64,000 bases of DNA. Origin: Longimicrobium sp. GTDB lineage: Bacteria; Gemmatimonadota; Gemmatimonadetes; Longimicrobiales; Longimicrobiaceae. Position numbers and translations under genes: made by a program. The notes beneath the pieces are model-generated. The model had not been told where the DNA came from, made no database searches, and saw only the letters and a list, made by a program, of their open reading frames with translations. Location: positions 1 through 64,000 of the forward strand of contig NZ_DATIND010000124.1 in the NCBI RefSeq assembly GCF_035474595.1. Reading direction: 5' to 3'. This document shows positions 51,191 to 62,621 of this stretch, in pieces; within the stretch, counting starts at the first letter, position 1; every line of letters starts with the position of its first letter.

Positions 51191-51270
51191 CACTCCCGCA
51201 CTCCCGCACTCCCGCACTCCCGCACTCCCGCACTCCCGCACGCACTCTCGCACTTCCGCACTCTCGCACC
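51191..51270. repeat. Octamer tandem repeat CACTCCCG
   Basis: Six perfect copies of CACTCCCG, then variant octamers (CACTCTCG, CACTTCCG, CACTCTCG). It lies 100 bases before the start of the SxxK hydrolase gene and completes the 600-base gap filled by family C and R9. Confidence 0.85.
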
Positions 51271-51368
51271 TCCCGTTCCCTCGCTGGCCCTCATCCTGCA
51301 ATGCCCTGCCGATCCCGCGCGCACCCAGGGGAGGCGTGCGCCCGGGCCGCAAACACCCACCCGACGGC

Positions 51369-52232
51369 ATGACGGCTACGGCGAAGGCAACGAAGGGCAC
51401 GCTCCACGACACGGTGCAGCGGATCGCGGACGAGGCGGGCGCGCAGCGCGTGGGCGTGGCCTGGTACGACTATGAAACGAAACGTGCGTGGGACCTGGAC
51501 GGCGACGAGTGGTTCCACGCCGCCAGCACCATCAAGGTGCCCATCCTGCTCGGCGTGTTCGGCGCCGCGCACCGGGGCGTGCTGGTGCTGGACAGCCGCG
51601 TGCACGTGCGCAACCGCTTCTACAGCGCGGCCGATGGCAAGCCGTTCCACGTGGAGAGCGGGCGCGACGCCAACAGCGAGGTGCACCGCGCGCTGGGCAA
51701 GACCATGAAGGTGAACGAGCTGGCGTACCACATGATCGTCACCAGCAGCAACCTGGCGACGAACCTCCTGGTGGACCTCGTCGGAATCGACGAGATCCGC
51801 AAATCGGTGGAGAAGCTGGGGGTGACGGGCGTGGAGCTGCACCGCGGCGTGGAAGACGAGCGGGCGTGGGAGAAGGGGCTGAACAACCGGGTGACGGCGA
51901 AGGGGCTCATCTCCGTCCTTCGCCCCATCGAGGAGGGGACGGCGTTCGACGTGCCGCTCTCGGCGCGGATGCTGGAGATCCTGCACGACCAGGAGTTCAG
52001 GAGCGGGATCCCCGCCGGGGTGCCGGAGGGCGCGCGGGTGGCCAACAAGACGGGCGAGATCAGCACCGTGGCGCACGACGCGGCCATCGTCTACCTCCCC
52101 GGCCGCAAGCCGTACTGCCTGGCCGTGCTCACGCAGTGGGAGCCGGGCGCCTCGGGACGCAGCGACACCATCGCCCGCATCTCGCGCGCGATCTACGAGC
52201 ACCTGACCGCGGGGGAAGGCCGGGATGGCTGA
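51369..52232 (+). CDS. Class A beta-lactamase-like serine hydrolase
   Basis: A 287-residue SxxK acyl-enzyme protein: ASTIKVPIL (nucleophile Ser and Lys), SSNLATN (SxN motif), RGVEDERAWEKGLNN in the omega-loop region with Glu, and VANKTGEIS (KTG triad). Despite the beta-lactamase-like set, no signal peptide is visible, so it should act in the cytoplasm or on an internal peptide. The next gene overlaps by eight bases, and a third overlaps by four, giving a tight operon with an M15-like peptidase and a ligase-like protein. Confidence 0.85.
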   Translation: MTATAKATKGTLHDTVQRIADEAGAQRVGVAWYDYETKRAWDLDGDEWFHAASTIKVPILLGVFGAAHRGVLVLDSRVHVRNRFYSAADGKPFHVESGRDANSEVHRALGKTMKVNELAYHMIVTSSNLATNLLVDLVGIDEIRKSVEKLGVTGVELHRGVEDERAWEKGLNNRVTAKGLISVLRPIEEGTAFDVPLSARMLEILHDQEFRSGIPAGVPEGARVANKTGEISTVAHDAAIVYLPGRKPYCLAVLTQWEPGASGRSDTIARISRAIYEHLTAGEGRDG

Positions 52233-52905
52233 CTTTCCCCTGCAGGTGACCGACGGCGCGCGGCTGAACGACGAGCTGCGCCGGATCCTGCGCCCCGGCG
52301 AGCTGATGCGCGGGCGCGACGGGCGGCTGCGGCGGCTGCCGCGCTTCTTCTACCGCGTGCCCACCTGGGAGGTGGCGCTGGAGACGGGGCTGGCGCCCAA
52401 CTTCGAGATCTGGGAGTTCCTGAACGTGGACGTGCGCGAGACGGAGCGGCTGAGGAGCGGCTGGCCGCGCTACCTTCCCTGCGCCGTGAGCCTGCTGGCC
52501 TCGTTCCTGGAGCTCTTCCGCCGCGAGGTGGGCACCTACGTGCACATCGCCGCCAACGGGGGATACCGCTCGCCCGCGCACGCGCTGTCCACCCACGCCA
52601 GCACGCACTGCTGGGGAACGGCCGCCAACATCTACCGCGTGGGCGACGACTGGCTGGACGACCGGAAGACCATCTCCCGCTACGCGAAGATCGCGGAAAG
52701 GCTGATGCCGGGCGTGTGGGTGCGGCCGTATGGGAGCGGGGTGGCCGAGGCCGACGACCACCTGCACGTGGACCTGGGATGGACGGTGGTGGTGCCGCAC
52801 GGGGTGCCCGGCGAGCGCGCGCGGCGCGAGGACGAGCTGCAGCCGCAGGAGCCGGGCGAAGTGGAAACGAGCGAGACCGAAACCGCCGGAGCAGTGGCCC
52901 CATGA
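52225..52905 (+). CDS. Peptidase M15-like (D,D-carboxypeptidase fold) protein
   Basis: A 226-residue protein with M15-type spacing: AANGGYRSPAHALSTHASTH, then HCWGTAANIYR (compare SxHxxGxAxD; the Asp ligand is Asn here) and ADDHLHVDLGW with an HxH pair. Such zinc peptidases cut D-Ala-containing cell-wall peptides; loss of one ligand makes activity uncertain. No signal peptide. Acidic tail (EPGEVETSETETAG). It overlaps both neighbours. Confidence 0.7.
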   Translation: MADFPLQVTDGARLNDELRRILRPGELMRGRDGRLRRLPRFFYRVPTWEVALETGLAPNFEIWEFLNVDVRETERLRSGWPRYLPCAVSLLASFLELFRREVGTYVHIAANGGYRSPAHALSTHASTHCWGTAANIYRVGDDWLDDRKTISRYAKIAERLMPGVWVRPYGSGVAEADDHLHVDLGWTVVVPHGVPGERARREDELQPQEPGEVETSETETAGAVAP

Positions 52906-54143
52906 GCATGAAGGCGAAGAAGGAAGACTACGCGACCAAGAGCGGGCGCGCCCGGCAGGCGCGGCTGAAGCTGGCCGCGATCGGGATGGAGGCCGAGTTC
53001 CAGGTGGCGGTGGACGGCGAGCTGGTGCGCCCCGAAGACGTGTTCGGCGACCCGCGCGCCTTCGTGCGCGGCGACCTGATGCACCGCATGGGCACCTCGT
53101 ACCACCTGCCCACCGGCGGCGCCGTGTACTTCGACACCGGCGTCATCGAGGTGGCCACGCCGGTGATCGAGATCGAGCGGGGGTGCGCCGCGCGCGCCGG
53201 CCGCTCGCTCTGGGAGGCCATCCTCTTCGTGCGGCAGGAGCTGGACGCGTGGGAGGAGCGGAACGGGCGCGAGGTGCGCCTGGTGGGCTTCAGCACGCAC
53301 TACAACGTGTCGTTCGAGCTGCCGCGGGCGCGCCGGGGGCGCAACCGCACGGTGGAGAAGCTGGCGCTCCTGCTCAGCTACATCCTTCCCGTCCCCGTGA
53401 TGATGCTGGCGGCGAATCGCAGATCGACGGGGATCGGCGTGCGGCCGCGCGGCGACCGCATCGAGATCACCGCCGACTTCACCCCCAGCGCGAGCCTGAT
53501 GATCGCCACGGCCACGCTGATCACGGGGATCGTGCGCGAGGTGATGACCTGGCCCAGCTTCGAGCTGGACATCCTGGAGCAGACCGACATCCCCGTGATC
53601 CGCGGCTACGCGCCCATCCCCCACACCTCGCGCAAGGGGTGGCTGGCCCGGCTCACCTGCTTCCAGTGCAACCCCTTCGAGGCCGACGTGGACCGGCCGA
53701 TGTGGGAGACCACCGACGGGCGGAAGCTGTCGCTGCGGGCCATCGCGGGGCTCACGGTGCGGCACTTCTGGCACCCCATCCGGCGCATCAGCGACCCGTT
53801 CACCTTCCGCCTGATCGGGAGCGTGATGCGCGGCCGCGCGCCCAGTCTGCTGGACCTGGACGACCGCCCGCCGGAGTACGAGGACGTGGGCCGCCTGTGC
53901 ACCTGGGACAACCTGTTCCCCGAGAGGGAGCTCAGCCGCAGCCGTTACGAGCAGGTGCTGATCCGCGCCATCAGCGGGCAGAAGCTGACCATGCACGGGA
54001 TGCGCTACATCCCCACGGGGATGCGCGGCTGGTCGCAGGTCATCTTCCGCCGCGAGGACGACCGCACCGGGCACGTGTTCGGCATCGACTACCTGATCGA
54101 CCACCTGCGCGACTGGGAGCAGCCGGCGGGGCGTGGCGGTTGA
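52902..54143 (+). CDS. Carboxylate-amine ligase-like protein (GCS2-like fold)
   Basis: A 413-residue protein. The opening IGMEAEFQV recalls the GxExEF motif of glutamate-cysteine-ligase-type enzymes, and YFDTGVIEVATPVIEIERG and FSTHYNVSFELP resemble their active-site strands. These enzymes join a carboxylate to an amine with ATP. The assignment is by motif only. It starts in the ATGA overlap and is basic at the N-terminus (MSMKAKKEDYATKSGR). With an SxxK hydrolase and an M15-like peptidase it may make and trim a small peptide or an amidated wall component. Confidence 0.55.
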   Translation: MSMKAKKEDYATKSGRARQARLKLAAIGMEAEFQVAVDGELVRPEDVFGDPRAFVRGDLMHRMGTSYHLPTGGAVYFDTGVIEVATPVIEIERGCAARAGRSLWEAILFVRQELDAWEERNGREVRLVGFSTHYNVSFELPRARRGRNRTVEKLALLLSYILPVPVMMLAANRRSTGIGVRPRGDRIEITADFTPSASLMIATATLITGIVREVMTWPSFELDILEQTDIPVIRGYAPIPHTSRKGWLARLTCFQCNPFEADVDRPMWETTDGRKLSLRAIAGLTVRHFWHPIRRISDPFTFRLIGSVMRGRAPSLLDLDDRPPEYEDVGRLCTWDNLFPERELSRSRYEQVLIRAISGQKLTMHGMRYIPTGMRGWSQVIFRREDDRTGHVFGIDYLIDHLRDWEQPAGRGG

Positions 54144-54173
54144 TCCGTCCCGTCCGGCGGGAGCGACAAGAAA

Positions 54174-54205
54174 CAGGGCGTCCCGAGGTAGGTCCGGGCG
54201 CCCTG
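54174..54205 (+). terminator. Terminator of the three-gene operon
   Basis: CAGGGCG (54174-54180) pairs with CGCCCTG (54199-54205), followed by CTTCGTATTT, 30 bases after the operon end. Confidence 0.7.
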
Positions 54206-54228
54206 CTTCGTATTTCCCGGCGCGGGGT

Positions 54229-54420
54229 TCAACCGCAGGGAGAGTTGCAGCTCGGGTCGGTGAAGTAGCAGTCGCAGATCCCCGTGGCGCACTGGGTCAT
54301 GCAGGTTTCTCCGAAGCGCGTGTCGACGTGCGCCCGCACGGTCCCTCCCTCCCGCTCGACGCCCTCCACCGCGAACGACTCCACCGTCAGCGACTCGATC
54401 GTGAGTGCCAGCTTCTTCAT
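54229..54420 (-). CDS. Cys-rich leader-type peptide (possible RiPP precursor), copy 1
   Basis: A 63-residue peptide. The first half, MKKLALTIESLTVESFAVEG, parallels the start of the divergent peptide at 54714 (MKKLRLEMDGLQVETFETLD); both reach GTVRA. The second half has seven Cys plus Ser/Thr (CMTQCATGICDC). AAGGAGT precedes the ATG. This conserved-leader/variable-Cys-core layout is that of modified-peptide precursors; pinensin-type lanthipeptides have similar leaders. No modifying enzyme of a known class is adjacent. Confidence 0.7.
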   Translation of the reverse strand: MKKLALTIESLTVESFAVEGVEREGGTVRAHVDTRFGETCMTQCATGICDCYFTDPSCNSPCG

Positions 54421-54713
54421 GGGTGACTCCTTGCGAAAGGGACGGGCGATCGTTCGGGAACCAGTTCCACGATGGCCGATCCGGGTCCGCGCGTCCAACC
54501 CTCGTCCCCGCCGGAAACGCATGCGATCCTCCTCAGCATAAAATCCTATAGCGTCAAAATAGCGAACATAAAGATCAAAATTTCTTTTTGGTGACGTGGA
54601 GTTGATGTACGTTGAGCTTCTTTTGCGACCTACTGGTGAGTTTCGATGAGATATCTTAAATCTTCCGGGCGCACCGTCGCGCATTATCCCAATCACCACG
54701 CAGGGAGGAACGC
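54421..54713. promoter_or_regulatory. AT-rich divergent promoter region
   Basis: This 293-base gap between the divergent leader-peptide genes is the most AT-rich stretch seen in the window, especially 54538-54665. Several TTGAC-like and TATA-like strings occur but no pair has clean spacing. It probably holds both promoters and shared regulatory sites. Confidence 0.45.
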
Positions 54714-55049
54714 ATGAAGAAGCTGCGACTGGAGATGGACGGGCTGCAGGTGGAGACCTTCGAGACGCTGGACGCGGTGGCCGGGCGGATCGGCACGGTG
54801 CGCGCGCGGTCGGGGACGGAGTACACGCGCTGCTGGGGGCTGTGCGGCGATGCGAGCGACGCCGCGTTCGGCTGCGGCAACGACACGGAGGGGTGCACCA
54901 ACGATCCGTACAACGACAACTGCCACTCGTACGCCGACCAGTGCCCGATGACGGTCTACCCGAGCGCCACCTGCTACGGCACCTGCGGCGCCCCCGGCGG
55001 CGAGAGCGTCTGCGGCGCGTACGTCTGCACCGACGGCTGCACGGTATAA
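54714..55049 (+). CDS. Cys-rich leader-type peptide (possible RiPP precursor), copy 2
   Basis: A 111-residue peptide. The leader half matches copy 1 in pattern (KKLxL...LxVExF, ending GTVRA); the rest has twelve Cys, with Gly, Thr, Tyr and Asn (RCWGLCGDAS, CYGTCGAPGG, CGAYVCTDGC). There is no Sec signal or lipobox. GGGAGGAA precedes the ATG. The Cys number suggests multiple disulfides, thioethers or metal binding. A long perfect hairpin follows the stop. Confidence 0.72.
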   Translation: MKKLRLEMDGLQVETFETLDAVAGRIGTVRARSGTEYTRCWGLCGDASDAAFGCGNDTEGCTNDPYNDNCHSYADQCPMTVYPSATCYGTCGAPGGESVCGAYVCTDGCTV

Positions 55050-55059
55050 ACGGCGATGC

Positions 55060-55120
55060 GGGCGCGATGCCGAGCCGCGGCGCGTCGTCCGACGTTCGCG
55101 CGCGCTCCGGCATCGCGCCC
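55060..55120 (+). terminator. Long hairpin after the leader-type peptide gene
   Basis: Perfect 13-base arms GGGCGCGATGCCG (55060-55072) and CGGCATCGCGCCC (55108-55120) start ten bases after the stop, with a 35-base loop. Confidence 0.65.
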
Positions 55121-55215
55121 TCTCCGGCCGGCCGAGGCCGTCCACCTCTCCCGTACCGGGAGAGGTAGCTGGACAGCATCGGCGCGGAGGTGGCTGCATC
55201 TTGCCCGTCCGGCTG
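55121..55215. repeat. Dispersed repeat family C, copy 3 (divergent)
   Basis: A CCTCTCCCGTACCGGGAGAGG hairpin, then GCATCGGCGCGGAGG and GGCTGCATCTTGCCCG, parallel to 50981-51010. No two-hairpin element follows here. Confidence 0.55.
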
Positions 55216-55410
55216 GCCCCTCCTTCGCCGCGCCAGGGAAGCCCGGGTGAGACGCGGGTTCGGTGGCGCGGGGATGCTGGAAAGCCACCTCCTCCCGGAA
55301 CGGGAGGGGGTCGCGCCCTCCGGCGCGGGGGGAGGGCACGAGACGTCCGAAGCGCGTTACCGGTTCAGCGTGACAGAGTCGTACTCTCGTACTTTTCGTA
55401 CTCCGTCCCC

Positions 55411-55472
55411 GCACTTCCGCACTTCCGCACTTCCGCACTTCCGCACTTCCGCACTTCCGCACGTTCGCACCC
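55411..55472. repeat. Octamer tandem repeat GCACTTCC
   Basis: Seven near-perfect copies of GCACTTCC; CGTACTCT-like octamers lie just before (55380-55402). It is 80 bases upstream of the FdhF-like gene. The remaining 55050-55552 gap contains family C copy 3 and small hairpins, with no gene seen. Confidence 0.85.
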
Positions 55473-55552
55473 TCCCCACCTTGCCCCTCCGCCGCGCCCA
55501 AACCACCTTTCCACGCAACGCCTTACATCTCCATTCCCCGAGCGTGAGCCCG

Positions 55553-57933
<2,381 letters not shown>

Positions 57934-57937
<4 letters not shown>

Positions 57938-58812
57938 CGCGCAAGGCGAGCACCGTCCGCCGCCGCGTGGAGCAGGTGTCCGTCGGGGACGACGGCGCCG
58001 CCCGCCGCGCGCGCACCGACCTGCTCGCCACCGAGGAGCCGCTGGAGATCCGCGTCGCCGTGGCATCCGATCTCCGCGGCGCGCGGCTGGACGACGCGGC
58101 GACGCCCGTCTCCGTCACGATGCGGACGCCGGGCGCGGACTTCGAGCTGGCCGCCGGGTTCCTCTACACCGAGGGGCTGATCGCCTCGGCCGACGCCATC
58201 TCCTCCATCCGCTACTGCACGGACGGCGCGCAGCAGTACAACGTCGTCAGCGTCATCCTGGCGGCGGGGACACGGTGGGACCCGGCCAGCCTGCAGCGCA
58301 ACTTCTACCAGACCTCCAGCTGCGGCGTCTGCGGCAAGGCGTCCATCGAGGCGGTGATGGGGCCCGCCTGCGCGCGCGTCGAGTCCGGTCTCGTCGTCGC
58401 GCCCGATGTCGTCACCCGTCTCCCGGACGCTTTGCGCGCCGCGCAGGCGGTGTTCGAGCGCACCGGCGGGCTGCACGCGGCCGGCCTCTTCACCGCCGAC
58501 GGCGAGCTGGTGCGCGCGCGGGAGGACGTGGGCCGCCACAACGCCATGGACAAGCTGGTGGGCGCGTCGCTGCTGGAGCGCGAGCTGCCGTGGGGCGAGC
58601 GGATCGTGATGGTGAGCGGGCGCCTGAGCTTCGAGCTGGTGCAGAAGGCGGCGCGCGCCGGCGCCGCGGTGCTGGCCGGCGTCTCGGCGCCCAGCAGCCT
58701 GGCCGTGGAGCTGGCCGAGCAGGCCGGCATCACCCTCTGCGGCTTCGTCCGCGGCGGGCGCTTCAACGTCTACGCGGGCGCCCACCGCATCGCACAGACC
58801 GTCCACACCTGA
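57934..58812 (+). CDS. fdhD: Formate dehydrogenase sulfurtransferase FdhD
   Basis: A 292-residue FdhD. It passes sulfur from a cysteine desulfurase to the molybdenum cofactor of formate-dehydrogenase-type enzymes. The essential CxxC is in SSCGVCGKASIE; TPGADFELAAGFLYTEGLI, EDVGRHNAMDKLVG and SGRLSFELVQKA are conserved. The start is in the ATGA overlap with the oxidoreductase gene, so the pair is co-translated. Confidence 0.95.
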
Positions 58813-58823
58813 CCCGGATCTCC

Positions 58824-59558
58824 GTGCACGACTTCCACTTGCGTCGAAGCTACCGGCTATTCGCCGGGGCGATGCTCATCTCCGCCCTGTCGCTGGCCGC
58901 GGCGTGCGGCGACCAGGGCGGCGAGCTGAAGGACGCCACCGACCGCCGCCGCGCCGAGATGGCGAACGGCGACACCACGAAGGAAGGCGCCGAGCGCGAC
59001 ACCGGCTACTCCATCCCCACCTTCGTCGGCGACACCCCCGCCGTCTCCGCGGCGGCGGCGGCGAAGGCGAAGACCGACAGCGTGGCGAAGGACTCGGCGA
59101 AGACCGCCGCGGTCGCATCGGCGGGGGATTGGACGTCCGGCGCGCGCGACGTCCAGCGCCCGAACGTGGTCGCCACGCTGCGGGGCTTGCGGGTGGCGCA
59201 GCAGAACGGCTTCGACCGGCTGGTGCTGGATTTCGGCACGGGGCCGGCGTCCGGGTGGCACGTGGAGTACGCGGATGGGCCGGTCGCGCAGTGCGGCTCG
59301 GGGCGGGTGGTGCGGGTCGCGGGAGATGCGCGGCTGGTGGTGCGCCTCCGCACCGCGCAGGCGCACGACGACGCGGGCGCGCCCACCGTCCGCCAGCGCG
59401 ACATCCCCCTCACGCTGCCGGTGATGAAGCAGCTGGTGATGACCTGCGACTTCGAGGGCGACGTGGAGATCGTGCTGGGCCTCGACACCCGCCAGCCCTA
59501 CCGCGTGATGGAGCTCCAGACCCCCAACCGCCTCGTCATCGACATCAAGCAGCCGTGA
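58824..59558 (+). CDS. AMIN-like domain lipoprotein
   Basis: A 244-residue lipoprotein starting at GTG 58824; lipobox SLAAAC lies near residue 30. A disordered Ala/Lys/Thr-rich linker leads to an AMIN-like beta domain (about 115-244; GFDRLVLDFGTGPASGWHVE, GDARLVVRLRTAQAHDDAG, LQTPNRLVIDIKQP). AMIN-type domains bind peptidoglycan or secretion components. It follows fdhD by 11 bases and may be on that transcript, though a functional link is not evident. Confidence 0.8.
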   Translation: MHDFHLRRSYRLFAGAMLISALSLAAACGDQGGELKDATDRRRAEMANGDTTKEGAERDTGYSIPTFVGDTPAVSAAAAAKAKTDSVAKDSAKTAAVASAGDWTSGARDVQRPNVVATLRGLRVAQQNGFDRLVLDFGTGPASGWHVEYADGPVAQCGSGRVVRVAGDARLVVRLRTAQAHDDAGAPTVRQRDIPLTLPVMKQLVMTCDFEGDVEIVLGLDTRQPYRVMELQTPNRLVIDIKQP

Positions 59559-59590
59559 GGCGTGTTGCGGGATTGGATTTCGAATGAGTG

Positions 59591-59616
59591 GGGCCGCATC
59601 CGAGTGGATGCGGCCC
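59591..59616 (+). terminator. Terminator after the AMIN-like gene
   Basis: Perfect arms GGGCCGCATCC and GGATGCGGCCC with loop GAGT, followed by TGCTCCTT. Confidence 0.82.
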
Positions 59617-59691
59617 TGCTCCTTGCAAGCAGATCCTTCGGCCGGCGAAGGAAAAACCAGCCGCAGCACAAACCCCGGTGCTATGCGGAAA

Positions 59692-59751
59692 TGCCGGAAA
59701 GCAGTCCCGAAGGGACTTTGTGCTGTTGTTGCCCCCCAATTCCATTGGGGG
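59692..59751 (-). repeat. Two-hairpin element R10
   Basis: Reverse orientation: stem 2 AGTCCC/GGGACT with loop GAA (59703-59717), core TTGTGCTGTTGTTGC, stem 1 CCCCCAAT/ATTGGGGG (59733-59751, loop TCC). Confidence 0.88.
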
Positions 59752-59824
59752 ATAGGCTGCCTCCAGGCCGGATCCATCTCCCCCGCCCGCCGATCCCCCG
59801 CCCGCCCGATCCTCCCGCCGACCA

Positions 59825-61372
59825 TCACCCCACACCCCGCGGCCGCAGCGCGCGCTCGGCCAGCGCCAGCGCCGCATCCACCGCCAGCGCCAGCAGCGCG
59901 GCGGGGATGGCGCCGGAGAGGATCATGCGCGTGTCGGTGAGCGCCAGCCCGGCCACGATCGGGTCGCCCAGCCCGCCCGCGCCGATGAACGCCGCCAGCG
60001 TGGCCGTGCCCACGTCGATCACCGCGGCGGTGCGGATGCCGGCCATGATCGACGGCGCGGCCAGCGGCAGCCGCACGTGGCGCAGCACCTGGCCGGGGCT
60101 CATCCCCAGCGCGCGGGCGGCCTCGGTGGCGGCGGGGTCGGCGTCGCGCACGCCGCTGTAGGTGTTGCGGAGGATGGGGTAGAGCGAGTACAGCCAGAGC
60201 GCCACCAGCGCCGGCGCCATCCCGATCCCCAGCAGCGGGATCATGAACGCCAGCAGGGCGATGCTGGGGATGGTCTGCAGCACCCCCGCCCCGCGGATGG
60301 CCCCCTCCGCCGCGCCCGGCCGCGTCCGCTCCAGCATCACCCCCAGCGGCACCGCGACGGCCACGGCGGCGATGAGGGAGAGGAGCACCAGCAGCAGGTG
60401 CCGCCCCGTCTCGCGCCCCAGCTCGCCGCGCCGCGCCCACAGGTACGCGGGGAGCGAGCCCTCGCGCGCCGGTGACGACGTCGCGCGCGCGGACGGCGAG
60501 GCGGCGCGCAGCATTCCCATCTCCCGCAGCGCGTCCGCGGCGACCCTCGCGACGGGCTGGCCGTCCACCTCCACGCGGCGGTTCAGCTCGCGCATCGTCA
60601 CCACGTCGATGCGGCCGCTGAGGCGCGCCAGCTCGGCCACGGCGCCCGGCGACTGGCGCCAGAGCCGCGCGCCCACCATCGCGGCCGCCTCGTACGGCGG
60701 GAAGAAGCGCTTGTCGTCCTCCAGCACCACCAGGTCGAACTTCGCCAGCAGCCCGTCGGTCGAGTAGCCGTCCACCACGTCGACCGCGCCGCCCGCCAGC
60801 GCCCGGTACTTCACCGCCTGCACCAGCGAGCGCACCTCGCGCGGATGCAGGCCGTACGCGCGCGACAGCCCCGGCAGCCCGTCCGGCCGCCCGATGAAGT
60901 CCGGCGTGAACCCCGCCGTCAGGTTCGGCGACGCGCGCGCCAGGTCCGTCAGCGTGCGCAGCCCGTACCGCCGCGCCGTCTCCCTGCGCACGGCGATGGC
61001 GTAGGTGTTCTCGAAGCCGAGCGGCGGCAGCCAGTGCACCCCCCAGCGCGCCTCGAACTCGCGCGACACGCGGCCGAACACCGCGCGCGCGTCGCCCTTC
61101 GGCTCGTCGTGGAGGATGGCCGTGAGCCCCGTCCCCGTGTACTCCGGGTAGACGTCGATCGCCCCCGTCCGCAGCGCCCCGAACGCGATCTCCGTCGCCC
61201 CCAGCCCCAGCCGCCGGTCCACGCGAAACCCGCGCGCCTCCAGCACCTGCGCGAACATCTCCGCCAGCAGGTAGCTCTCCCCGAAGGGTTTGGACGCGAC
61301 GACGACGGGTCGGGATGCGGCGGGGGATGGGGATCGCTGTGCGGCGACAGGCCCAGCGCCGAGCCCAGCCAT
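59825..61372 (-). CDS. ABC transporter fusion: substrate-binding domain plus permease (OpuB/EgtU-like)
   Basis: A 515-residue fusion. Residues about 20-290 are an OpuAC-type substrate-binding domain (VVVASKPFGESYLLAEMFAQ, AIDVYPEYTGTGLTAIL, DVVDGYSTDGLLAKFDLVVL); about 315-515 is a permease with five or six helices and the EAARALGMSP coupling loop. It is usually annotated as glycine betaine/choline uptake; a fused pair with similar sequence (EgtU) imports ergothioneine, though with the domains in the opposite order. An egtB gene is nearby. ATG 61372 leaves little signal peptide; GTG 61447 would add a plausible one partly encoded by element R11. Confidence 0.88.
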   Translation of the reverse strand: MAGLGAGPVAAQRSPSPAASRPVVVASKPFGESYLLAEMFAQVLEARGFRVDRRLGLGATEIAFGALRTGAIDVYPEYTGTGLTAILHDEPKGDARAVFGRVSREFEARWGVHWLPPLGFENTYAIAVRRETARRYGLRTLTDLARASPNLTAGFTPDFIGRPDGLPGLSRAYGLHPREVRSLVQAVKYRALAGGAVDVVDGYSTDGLLAKFDLVVLEDDKRFFPPYEAAAMVGARLWRQSPGAVAELARLSGRIDVVTMRELNRRVEVDGQPVARVAADALREMGMLRAASPSARATSSPAREGSLPAYLWARRGELGRETGRHLLLVLLSLIAAVAVAVPLGVMLERTRPGAAEGAIRGAGVLQTIPSIALLAFMIPLLGIGMAPALVALWLYSLYPILRNTYSGVRDADPAATEAARALGMSPGQVLRHVRLPLAAPSIMAGIRTAAVIDVGTATLAAFIGAGGLGDPIVAGLALTDTRMILSGAIPAALLALAVDAALALAERALRPRGVG

Positions 61373-61379
61373 CGCCCCG

Positions 61380-61440
61380 GCGAATAAATTCGCGGCAACA
61401 ACAGCACGAAGTCCGCCTTCGCGGACTGCCGCCAGGTATC
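61380..61440 (+). repeat. Two-hairpin element R11
   Basis: Stem 1 GCGAAT/ATTCGC (61380-61393, loop AA), core GGCAACAACAGCACGA, stem 2 AGTCCGC/GCGGACT (61410-61427, loop CTTC). It abuts the ATG of the reverse transporter fusion and is in frame with it on the minus strand. Confidence 0.88.
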
Positions 61441-61527
61441 TCCGCACCGAGCCGGCACCGGTGCAGCGCCGGGTTCTCCCTTCTCCCGTGGAGCGAGGGA
61501 GGGACCGGGGGGATGAGGGGTGGCTGC

Positions 61528-62274
<747 letters not shown>

Positions 62275-62457
62275 CGAAAGAAGAGGATCAGGGGGATGAG
62301 ATCCGTCCCGCAGGCGAAATCCGTATCACCGCTCCGAAGCTGTAACCTCCCCGCGCACCCGCGACTCCAATCTCCCCATCAGCAGACACAAGCGCGTCGG
62401 GAGCTCCGCGGGGAGGGGAGAACCCGGCGCAGGGTGCGCCATCCTCCCAGATCCGCC

Positions 62458-62520
62458 ACGATGCCGAGGCCGCAGTCCCGCAGGGACTTTGTGCTGTTGT
62501 TGCCCCCCAATTCCATTGGG
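62458..62520 (-). repeat. Two-hairpin element R12
   Basis: Reverse orientation: tail CGATGCCGAGGCCGC, stem 2 AGTCCC/GGGACT (62474-62488), core TTGTGCTGTTGTTGC, stem 1 CCCAAT/ATTGGG (62506-62520). Confidence 0.85.
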
Positions 62521-62557
62521 AGAATGGCCTGCCTTCGCGCCGATCCCGGAGCCCGCA

Positions 62558-62621
62558 ACGATGCCGACGCGCGAGTCCGCGAAGGCGGACTTTGTGCCGT
62601 TGTTGCCGCGAATTCATTCGC
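62558..62621 (-). repeat. Two-hairpin element R13
   Basis: Reverse orientation: tail CAACGATGCCGACGCGCG, stem 2 AGTCCGC/GCGGACT with loop GAAG (62574-62591), core TTGTGCCGTTGTTGC, stem 1 GCGAAT/ATTCGC (62608-62621). R12 and R13 stand in tandem in the 570-base divergent gap before egtB, which also has a G-rich remnant of family C near 62400. Confidence 0.88.

Noticed and set aside
51191-51270. CRISPR array
   Set aside because: Octamers are head to tail without spacers, and no cas genes are present. The same holds for the other tandem repeats.
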